A stretch of DNA of 64,000 nt from Valencia hispanica (lineage: Eukaryota; Chordata; Actinopteri; Cyprinodontiformes; Valenciidae). Location of the stretch: positions 10,175,193-10,239,192 of the forward strand of contig OY747702.1 of NCBI GenBank assembly GCA_963556495.2, given 5' to 3'. The notes under the pieces are model-generated. The model had not been told where the DNA came from. It saw only the letters and a list, made by a program, of their open reading frames with translations, and did no database searches. Below, piece after piece: positions 56,050-64,000 of this stretch (position 1 is its first letter; each line of letters opens with the position of its first letter). The translations under genes were made by a program, and so were the position numbers.

Positions 56050-56165
56050 ATTCCATCTATTCATAGGCTATACCTGCTTATTCTTTCCAGAGTCATGGGG
56101 GGTGTTGCTTGTCTCCAGTGGTCATGGGGTGAGAGGCAGGGTACTCCCTGTACATGTCACCACTT
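56050..56165 (+). repeat. Dispersed repeat fragment, same family as 14.66 kb
   Basis: TACCTGCTTATTCTTTCCAG, GTCATGGGGGGTG, GAGAGGCAGGGTACTCCCTG: the common fish 'cttatcc...tccagggtcac' repeat, inverse of the 14.66 kb copy. Confidence 0.55.
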
Positions 56166-56819
56166 GCCAGTATTAGCCAATTGCTTGCATTAAATTTGCT
56201 CATACCTTCCAAGCAAAAGACAGGGCACTACAGGCTTAGGATAATATGTTGGTTGACACTCAGTGGGTTTACGTGCAGTAAGAGAAAACCAAAGTATTGC
56301 CTTAGTCCGATAAAATTTGGACTTTTGAAATGCATGTATACACCTTTGTCTGGCTGAAGTCAAACCAAACTGGCCTACTCCTAATAAAGCTAAGGCACCT
56401 AGATAATCCGGTTAGAAAACCAAATGCTTCTGCATGTAGCATCTCAGGTTGGTTGAGCTAATACTGGCCTGGGCACTCCCCCTTCCGGGAGTGAGGAGAC
56501 CACGGAAGAGGGAATAACATCGGTGCGACAACAACACAGCGTCAACAAGTGTAACACAATCAAACTGTACACTACTTACAAAATAAACTGTGCTGAAGCA
56601 TTGTTGTGGTCAATTTCTTCACTCATTATACATATTATTTTACTCTGCTTCACTGTTGCCAGCATTTGTTTACTATCTGTGTGACGCTCTAGGCCGACTG
56701 GAAGAATGCAAACATTAAAGGGTGCATGTTGCCAGCCACCACTGCACAATCGACCGCACTCTAGTCAATATTAGATTTACTAACCGACATGTAAAGTCGG
56801 ACAAAGGCTCCCACTCTTT
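56166..56819. other. Possible old MITE at 56.26-56.76 kb
   Basis: GGGTTTACGTGCAGTAAG and AGTCCGATAAAATTTGGAC recall the terminus of a MITE family ('tttacatgca...'). No partner end was established. No gene. Confidence 0.3.
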
Positions 56820-56823
56820 TTAA

Positions 56824-56922
56824 AGCTGCTATACTGAATCTGCAAAACAAGCTAGCTTAAAAAAAATGTTGTGCCTCTTAACTATGTTCTAACATAGTAT
56901 AGCTATAAATATTTTGTGGAGA

Positions 56923-56953
<31 letters not shown>

Positions 56954-57232
56954 ATTTAGTGGTTCTGTCGAATTTGTCTGAAAACCTCAGCCAATAACAT
57001 GGCTCTGTGGGGAACCAACCATTGGGCCATCCGGTTGTCTGTCTCACTGGACAAGGGCACTTCCACATGTACATGGCTCCTCCACTCATTACGCGCTCCC
57101 GCATTCAGCAACAGAACCCCACTGGTGTGAGAGGGGGCGTGACCTAGGGATGATAGCCAATGGGAGGGGTGAGACTTCTGTGACTGTTTATTTTGACAAG
57201 ATAGCTTGTTCTGCAGATTCGGTATAGCAGTT
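56824..57232. mobile_element. 409-bp TTAA-flanked MITE
   Basis: TTAA at 56820-56823 and 57233-57236 flanks inverted termini of about 35 bp (AGCTGCTATACTGAATCTGC on the left, the inverse of AACTGCTATACCGAATCTGC on the right). It contains a 25-bp A-run and CG-containing text near 57.13 kb. It is non-coding. The TTAA target suggests Kolobok or piggyBac. Confidence 0.8.
56924..56948. repeat. Poly(A) run of 25
   Basis: Homopolymer inside the TTAA MITE. A short perfect palindrome (ACTATGTT CT AACATAGT) lies just upstream at about 56882. Confidence 0.9.
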
Positions 57233-57649
57233 TTAAGGTGTTAGGTTGATTATTGATCAACTTAAATACCCTAGATGCCTCAACATTAATGAACTGACCC
57301 TAAAGCGAAACAAGACTTCAATGAGCTTTAGCGAGCTGTCTACAATGGACGCCCTCCTCGCAGTTAAGTATTTGCAGATTCACCTATTTGTGGATGTGTC
57401 TGGGGAAGGTAACTCCCAGTTATTCACTGAAATTTTATATTCAAAACAAAATGCAGCTTGGGACACTTAAATACCTGCTGTAGGTTTAATGGTACTTGGC
57501 TGACGTTTGCAAAGCAGACCAACCCAGCAGCACCCAAGAGCGTACATCCAATAAGTAAGACAGTAAATATTAATTTCTGCAATAGCGCTAATTATTATGC
57601 ATTCTACTGTGCATAAATAATGCATAATAAAGTATATTTGGTTTTGAAT

Positions 57650-57768
57650 TGTTAAAATAGGCAGTTATAAGCATGTTAGAGGGGATCTCAAGTATTTGCG
57701 GATTTTAGCTATTCACTGCAGCTGTGTCCCTGACCCATGAGAATACAGGCGGTTTACTGTAAACCTAA
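57650..57768. repeat. Degenerate DNA-transposon terminus (related to 44.47 kb)
   Basis: Phrases GTATTTGCGGATTTTAGC and TTTACTGTAAACC match the terminal style of the 44.47 kb repeat. Low-confidence assignment. Confidence 0.35.
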
Positions 57769-57769
57769 G

Positions 57770-58228
57770 GGTACGTTCACAGCAGTGACGTGAACTCTGA
57801 ACTCCGGTATGGTTTGATATCATAGGTGAATTTCAAGCAGACTGGGACCGCTCCAACAGCACAAGGTGGACTGTAGCGCAGAGCATTCTGGGTAAATGAA
57901 ACCAAAGCGGCCACGCAACAACAACACTGCCTCGTTCTTCTGCTCGTGCTGAGCTCATTGCTGCTATATTTTCGTCTGGGAGAAATCTCAAAGTCAACAA
58001 AGCAATCCTAAAACTGCTAAATTCTGATGCCCCTCCATGTTAGTTTACATTTCACAGAACAGAAGGTGTCCCCCAGCGCCACCACAGGTGAGGAGGTAAA
58101 CATGCCGCTCAAAAGATTTAACTCCTTTGACAGAGTAGTGTGAAAGCAAACCGCACTAGCTAAAAAAACAAAGCAGCAATGTTCCAGTTGTGGTCCCCAA
58201 TTGAACCGAGCTCAGGTGTGAAAATGAC
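57770..58228 (-). mobile_element. Inverse copy of the 27.2 kb MITE
   Basis: Reads, in reverse complement, the same blocks in the same order as 27242-27818: TTTTCACACCTGAG, GGTTCAATTGGGGACCA, TTTGCTTTCACACTACTC, TTTTGAGCGGCATGTTTAC, ACCTGTGGTGGCGCTG. More diverged towards its 57.77 kb end. Non-coding. Confidence 0.65.
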
Positions 58229-59735
58229 CACGACTGGAGAACATTTTCCTCTTCCATCATTTGTAGTAAACGCTGCTCAAAAATAAGTAGAGACACTACA
58301 GTCACACATGATTATTCTGTTGCCTGGAACTGTTAATAGGCAGGGTTACGCAAGCGCGTTATCGAAAAGCTGTCTGTGGTTATTGAATGCTTCAAAATAA
58401 AAGGTTTCCAAAATGACAAAGACAGCAGCAAACAACAAATAGCACCACTCTAAGTTTGAATATGGACGTTAACCAACAGCTTCATCTCTAATATCTCAAG
58501 TGCACCAATCAAACAAATATCTGTTTTATATCTAGATTAGGCCCGTCTGTGAAGACGTTTGAGGGTCTCCAAGGGGATCAAAAAATCAATCTCCACCTAT
58601 TAACTTGTTCAAACATAACCAGTGGCAAAGACAGCCGGAGTAAATGACAAGTTGTGCGTCAAATAAATTCTTGCTTAGTGTTATAAAATATAAAATAAAA
58701 TTTTTACCTGTCAACTTTTAAAATGATAATGACATATTTTGTAGTACTTAGTTTTCATTAATTTTAATTAATATTCAATCCAAACAAACTGAACAGAGAA
58801 TCCACATTGTGACATCACACATCGAGCAGATTAATACTTGTAAAATTGATGAACATTTCACCTGCTGGGGCCTGAACAACATTGGGGTCGACATCCATGT
58901 CTGAGATGATGTTTAGATGCTCTCATGGGAATCTTTTTTTGATTCATTCAGTCACCTGAATTCTGTGCATAAAGTGGAGAATATCAGCACCAAGTGGTCA
59001 GGGGTGGGAATTGCAATCTGTCAAAATGACTGATGGCCTTCAGGTTTTTCCGTCATTTAAAAAAAACTGGTCAAATGCGCAAACTATTTTATATAACGCG
59101 ACCCCTGGCTTTGGATTACAAACAAGCTAAAATAGCTAACAATACTTCAACTGCAAGATAACCCCAAATAATAACAATGGGAAATGGTGCTGGCATCTCT
59201 TTCTGCACCCAGGTTGCCCGCAGATCCCCAGTGTTGACAAACTCTTCCAGCCTGTCCCTCTGATGAACACTTAACAGTTAGTGCCCAAAACAATACCATG
59301 GATACGTACACTAATTCAACCGTGAATTGATGATTAGGAAATGTGAATTTTTTTAACATATCTTATTAGAATCTGAATAAACTATATTTGACAAGTTATG
59401 CATTCAAACAAGGAAAGTGACTCAATGAAGACATTTGAAATATAGATATATGAAAACTTGTTGGGAAACAAAGTTTTTCTTTCTGTTAAATGTGTTACGT
59501 ACAGGGTTTTTACATTAGAGGTTGGTGTCTGGCTGTGGCACATTTGAAACGAAGCACACTGTTTCTCAACTCTTTCTGATTAAAAAAAAGTGTTTGTCCC
59601 TTATCAGAAGACATCCTCAAACATCATAGACATGGATGGATTTTTTCCCACAGGAACGATAACAGTCATCACTAAGAGCCAATCTGTTTAATCTCATTGT
59701 GTCTACATGTTTAACAGTGGAGTTTATTGTCTGTT
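58229..59735. other. No gene or clear repeat seen
   Basis: Unique-looking AT-rich DNA with short uninformative frames. Confidence 0.4.
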
Positions 59736-59768
59736 CGTGTGTGTGTGTGTGTGTGTGCGTGCGTGCGT
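59736..59768. repeat. (GT)n microsatellite
   Basis: About 11 GT units passing into GCGTGCGT. Confidence 0.9.
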
Positions 59769-59913
59769 TTGCAGCCTCGATCAGTGCTGCACATCACTGC
59801 TTTTAGTACTGTCTGACTGCAAAATGCCCCAAGCTTTGCATGCCTGACTGTTAGTTCACCGCATCTAGCACATAATACAAGACAAAGTGGTTGAGTGTCG
59901 GCTTCAGTGCATT

Positions 59914-60095
59914 GCAAAAGTCTTAATGACCACAAACATCGTTTATTGGGATTTTATTGAAAAATCGCACATACTTGTGAAGTGAAAGGTTACATGGTTT
60001 ACTGTTTTAACTCTGAAAGGTGTGGCATGCATATGTTATTGGCCCCTGATACCCCTAAATAAAATCCAGACCTGTGATTTGGAAGGACATGTCTA
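59914..60095. mobile_element. Tc1/mariner-like element, left-end fragment
   Basis: TGGGATTTTATTG, TCTGAAAGGTGTGGCATGCA and CCCCTGATACCCCTAAATAA match the first ~200 bp of a common fish Tc1-like repeat, the same family as 21.04 and 62.6 kb. Confidence 0.55.
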
Positions 60096-60544
60096 ACAAT
60101 TTGGGAGTAAAATGTTAGTTTAGAAAGTTAGTTTTTAACAATACAAAACTCTAACAATCCATTTGTCTTTCATTGAATAACTGTAACTAATTACTCTGGT
60201 ATCAGAAAGCACCCTATTACAGTGAATGACAATACATCTTTTCATCAACTGATGCCTTCATTGACATACAGTATTTGTGCCCTCTGCTTGTCCTGCTCTC
60301 TCTTGGTTTTGGCTCCACCCCCAGACTGCTTCCTGTGGGAAAACAGCCTCTATGTTGGTGGTGCAGATGGAAAATCTGGCATTTATGGAAGAGTTGGAAG
60401 AAGAAAGGAGTTGTTGACCATGTCCTGTTTGCAGTTTGCTGCTTCCATTTTCCACTATATTGTGGTGGAAAATTGTTATGCAATTAGGAATTAAGTGTAT
60501 ATTCTCTGTTTAGTGGATCCATCTAGGTTAAAATGACAAGCTTA
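60096..60544. other. No gene seen
   Basis: Overlapping short open frames on both strands (60217-60494) carry no domain. None is annotated. Confidence 0.35.
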
Positions 60545-61858
60545 TTGTTCCAGCTTAATGTTATGAGAAAGATATGTGTGTCAGGTCACCAGAGAGACAG
60601 ACGCCGGGGCAGTAAGATAACAGTCTGGCCTTCGGATGAGCTGCTTTATGCGTTGCTATGACTCGCGTGAAGCAGTTACTCTGGAGGCGGGCGTGAAGGT
60701 TGGAGAAGACATCTACAGAGATAAACAATGATTTGCTGAATACTATTTAAGCGGTTAGTTAGAAAGGTTGGTTAGGGTGATGCACGAGTAACTCTGTCCC
60801 CTCCATGATCTGGCCAGACATGTTTGAATCAAATACTTAAACGCCTTCTGGGACTCAAGTCTTCTATATTATGGAAACCCTGAAATACTTTTTTTTCCCA
60901 TTACACTTGGCTCCACAACGTAGCCTCAGCGAACGGAATGGACCGACAGGGACAGGGTCAAGGGAGTTGCTAGTGTCCTGGGAAATTTTCTCCCAGCCTC
61001 TTACCTCCAGTAGCTGTTTGGGAGATGGAGGCCTTGAAGCGTCTCTGTCGGCCCTGCCGTCGCCTGAGACAGAACCTGGTAAGACTGGGTCCTTTAAATA
61101 AATAGTGATAACAGAATTTTATATGCACTCTCAGGAGGTGAAATATTTGCTAGCGGTGTCGTGTTTATTTACTTACACGTGGTTGATTGATTGATTACTT
61201 AATATAATATAAATACTTATATATAATTGTATGGTTAATTATTTAATCAACGTTAAAGAAACTATCGGGTTTTTGCTCCGGGTTTTACTTGGGAGCACGG
61301 CAGTTGGACAAGTGGTCAAGTAATTAAATTGATTGATTATTTTCCGACGAGGGTTTTTTTAGGCTTTTGTTTCACTCACGGAAACTAGAAAGCGATGGGG
61401 GAGACGTCCACTAAGTACAAGTTTCCTTAGCTAGTGAGTTATTAACTACAATGTGGTAAAAATGATCTGAAATAAAGTCCGTTGCAGGTTTATTATGATT
61501 CTCTAGTTGCTAATCAGCTAATTGAGCCACAAGCTTCTTTCTTACGACCGATGTGCTGCGATTCTCTGGTTGTAAACAATCATAGATCCCGACACTGATG
61601 AAGCGTTAATAGCGCTCTGCGGCTGGAAGTCTAAAAATAGGAACTTAAACACTTGTTTTGACGAAAAGTTTAGTCTTGAGTTTTCAGTTACTTCCGGGAT
61701 GTCAACAAGTCCGAGTTAGTCAAACTGTTTGTTTTTTTGCGCAAAACCACTTCCTGTTTCAAACATGAGCGTTCCAAATTAAAATATGGTAATGCTTAAC
61801 TTCATGAATCATCCTTTATTATGGAAACCCTGAGATTCTATTTTTTTGCCATTACAAT
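60545..61858 (+). other. Possible LTR-retroelement remnant (leader-like region)
   Basis: A ~40-bp block TTATGGAAACCCTGA...CCATTACA occurs at 60866-60904 and again at 61816-61853 in direct orientation. The first copy is followed by TTGGCTCCACAACGT, loosely like a primer-binding/leader junction. No gag or pol frame is present. The evidence would equally fit a local duplication. Confidence 0.25.
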
Positions 61859-62117
61859 ATAAACACCGCATAGAAGGGGATGTGTCCATCCTCTTTTTGC
61901 AAAGGCTTTTTGTTTTTCTTTATTTTAAAATCAAAAACACAAACAAAATGCTGTTTCTTTAAAAAATGACAACAAATTTCCTATAGTAGATATATTTACA
62001 GTATTAACACTTGCAATTATAATTAGACAGTTTTTCCAAAAAAAAAAAGAAAACAATTGTACCCTCTTACATTTTATCATAATATTATAACATCTCTGTT
62101 GGACAATGTCTCCCACC
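61859..62117. other. No gene or clear repeat seen
   Basis: AT-rich spacer with short A-runs. Confidence 0.4.
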
Positions 62118-62325
62118 CCATATATTCAACTGAATTCTGTTTATTTGTATAGTGCTCATTCACAACACGTGTTTTAAAGCACTTTACAGAAAAAAGTCAG
62201 TTCAATCCAATAATAAAGACATATTCCAAGGCGAGTACATACATTCCAGTTGATTTTAGTTATCAAATAATACCGACAGGTTCAGTTTACTGTCTGCCTC
62301 GAGCAAATGGAGGTTTAAGAAGACA
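62118..62325 (-). repeat. L2-type LINE 3'-UTR fragment, diverged
   Basis: TTCTGTTTATTTGTATAGTGC, TTCACAACACGTGTTTTAAAG, then a CAATAATAAAGACATATTCCAA stretch and GGTTTAAGAAGACAGAGCA: inverse LINE tail related to 3.5 and 31.0 kb but clearly diverged. Confidence 0.7.
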
Positions 62326-62369
62326 GAGCATGCACACACACAATTATATAATTCTTTTTTTGTTTTGTT

Positions 62370-62485
62370 ATATTTTTCCCTTTGCGTTAATCTGCATGCC
62401 TGCATTTACCTTTAACTTGCTGCTGGTACACCTGAATTTCACCACAATTCAGACAATAAAGCTCATTTCTATTTTATTCTATTGT
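62370..62485 (+). repeat. Retroposon 3' end related to 29.8 kb
   Basis: TTGCTGCTGGTACACCTGAA, ACAATAAAGCTCATTTCTA and a TTCTA-like tail match the 29.80-29.92 kb element. Confidence 0.5.
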
Positions 62486-62599
62486 TCAAAGCTGGTAGAT
62501 ATGGACCCGAAACACAAGCAACCAGTATCAGGTGATTCTACAAAGTATTGACTCAGGGGGGCTTCAAACATGTGCACACCACCCTTTTCTAACTTTTAT

Positions 62600-62778
62600 T
62601 TGTCTAAAATAATTAAGAACAATGTAAGATTTGTCTACTACTTCACTATGATGCACAGAATTGTGTTAGTCTATCAGATTAAATTAAAAAAATATACAAC
62701 GATATGTTACAAAATGTATACCTATTCAAGCGGTATGAACACTTTTATAAGGCAGAGTGTGTATTTAGAATGTTGTGA
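62600..62778. mobile_element. Tc1/mariner-like element, right-end fragment
   Basis: TTAGTCTATCAGATTAAATTA, TGTTACAAAATGTATACC and CAAGCGGTATGAACACTTTT match the right terminal region of the 59.9/21.0 kb Tc1-like family. Confidence 0.55.
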
Positions 62779-63279
62779 GTTCAGCCTGATAGAGGTAGAG
62801 GGTAAAAATACAAAATAAGTTACTCAGTTCTGTAAATGACAGGAAATGTTTGTAGAGCAAAAAGGTGGAGGGGTGGCTTTTATACAGTCACCGCTTTGCT
62901 TTTTCTCTCCCTGTTAGGTTTTAATGTTTCTACATACATACATATTCAGTGCACTTGCATATTTATTACCTAAATTAGACGGAGGCGCATGTTGGCTTAC
63001 GGCAGACAAAATATTTAGCATTAAACTCACTTCAGGATTCATACATCAGAAAGCCTAAACGTTCCCAGTTTCCCTTAGCGCTGTCGATGCATGGACATTT
63101 CTATCTGAATACTCTGTACCTGCAGCAAAATGGAACAGCATCTATACATTTCACCTTTCCAGCTCTGTCAGCAAAGAAGAGTGCATTAAATATAATTTTA
63201 TATTTAAAAAATAAATAAATAAATGCATCTACAGTAGATGACAGCAGGGATTCCAAGAGTGTGTGCAACAGAGTATTCA
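62779..63279. other. No gene or clear repeat seen
   Basis: AT-rich DNA with a short (AAAT)n tract near 63205-63225. Confidence 0.4.
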
Positions 63280-63545
63280 CAACAGGTGGGAAATCTCTCT
63301 GCAGCAATGCCTTTGTAGGTTATTTTTTTCCCTCCATGGCGCTCACATGTTTAGTGACAGGAAACAACCTAATCACTATGCGCTATATCACCCTGTCAAT
63401 TACCGCCACAGAATGTGATTTTCACTACGTAGTGAGCGCAGCAGGCAGCCAGTTAAGTAGGAATTATTCACCACACGCTTATAGCAGGCCTTCATCAGTG
63501 TAACCTGCGGCGGTGAGGGACTGATAAGCATGGACACGCTGATCG
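63280..63545. promoter_or_regulatory. Candidate conserved non-coding block
   Basis: A compositionally balanced, non-repetitive stretch inside AT-rich repeats. It contains CCTGTCAATTACCGCC (TGTCA next to an AATTA homeodomain-type core), ACTACGTAGTGAGCGC and TAATCACTATGCGC. No ORF of note. Only sequence complexity and motif texture support a regulatory role; conservation was not measured. Confidence 0.25.
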
Positions 63546-64000
63546 AAAGCAAATTCTGAGAAAAGAAAAGGGGGGAAAAAGATAAAAAGTATTTGATGTT
63601 ATTGTAGTTCAGAGAACACACTATATAAAACATATATTATTGTTTAACTCCCTTTGCTTTTAGGTAGATTAATCGCCTTGCTTTCTTTTGGTTGACAGCC
63701 TGAGTCAAAAGAAAGCCCTAAGCTACTCCCTCTGCCACATGATTTGAATCAGAATACTAAAAAAGCATTAAACACAGAAACTACACAGAGCCCATACTGT
63801 ACAGTCTGCATTAACCTTCTTTCCATGGATTCATATACATTAATAATGAGCCATATGTGCCAGAGCAACACACACTCATGCTAAAGCGTTTTAATGGCCT
63901 CCAGTTCATGTTCCCTGCCCATTTGGCTCTACCTTAATGACCACCCCCCCTCAGTAAATCCTTTGGCGTTTTTTAATGGGCAGAACTTTTACACATCCAC
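63546..64000. other. No gene or clear repeat seen
   Basis: Unique-looking DNA to the end of the window. The last ~150 bp are also non-repetitive in texture. Confidence 0.4.

Noticed and set aside
60217..60494. Small protein genes on either strand
   Set aside because: Mutually overlapping frames on both strands without domains; no way to choose one.
1..64000. CRISPR arrays, operons, bacterial promoters, phage genes
   Set aside because: No evenly spaced direct repeats and no prokaryotic gene layout; the content is vertebrate-type repeats.
1..64000. tRNA, 5S rRNA or snRNA genes
   Set aside because: No A/B-box pair with a cloverleaf and no recognisable 5S or snRNA core was found on reading; a covariance-model scan would be needed to exclude degenerate copies.

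Overview
The window is eukaryotic nuclear DNA, almost certainly from a ray-finned (teleost) fish. It is AT-rich and has no bacterial gene organisation. Nearly everything recognisable belongs to transposon families typical of teleosts: L2/CR1-type LINEs with an SGNH (esterase-like) ORF1, Rex1/Babar LINEs, an L1-type LINE, Tc1/mariner elements, hAT and TTAA-target MITEs, and solo LTRs. I found no convincing host gene exon, tRNA, rRNA or CRISPR array. The window is best read as a repeat-loaded intergenic or intronic region. A closer taxonomic placement cannot be supported from the sequence.

Layout. 1-2.0 kb: a TTAA-type MITE and a 732-bp non-autonomous hAT with a perfect 8-bp target duplication. 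2.07-10.27 kb: a nest of insertions. A hAT-like outer element holds a 5.6-kb element with ~265-bp inverted arms. That element holds an apparently intact L2-type LINE on the minus strand (ORF1 plus ORF2). Next to it lies a 1-kb TTAA element, itself interrupted by a 220-bp hAT MITE. 10.53-12.15 kb: a complete Tc1-like transposon with an intact 347-aa transposase whose catalytic spacing is DD38E, inserted into an older repeat. 12.9-24.6 kb: Rex1, Tc1 and L2 debris with unclassified AT-rich DNA. 24.61-26.76 kb: a 5'-truncated, very similar second copy of the intact LINE. 27-31.3 kb: MITEs, a (CA)n tract, a MITE with telomere-like repeats, and LINE tails. 31.68-36.73 kb: a nearly full-length LINE of a second L2-type family, inactivated by two nonsense codons and two frameshifts. 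36.8-46.7 kb: a solo LTR, a hAT MITE, a Rex1 LINE with a perfect hairpin at its 5' junction, and a Tc1 element split by a second solo LTR. 47.05-54.78 kb: an L1-type LINE with an open ORF1, a decayed ORF2 and a very GC-rich ~2.8-kb 3' segment. 54.8-64 kb: MITE and LINE-tail remnants and otherwise unique AT-rich DNA, including a possible conserved non-coding block near 63.3-63.5 kb.

The most notable points are these. (i) In both L2-type families ORF1 and ORF2 lie in the same frame with a single TGA between them, and in the intact copy there is no ATG ahead of the endonuclease domain. (ii) An intact DD38E Tc1-like transposase is present. (iii) The insertions at 2-10 kb give a readable relative chronology. 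(iv) The L1 copy carries a GC-rich tail. The genes here are selfish: the LINE proteins would nick DNA and reverse-transcribe their own RNA, the Tc1 transposase would cut and paste its own element, and the MITEs depend on transposases encoded elsewhere.
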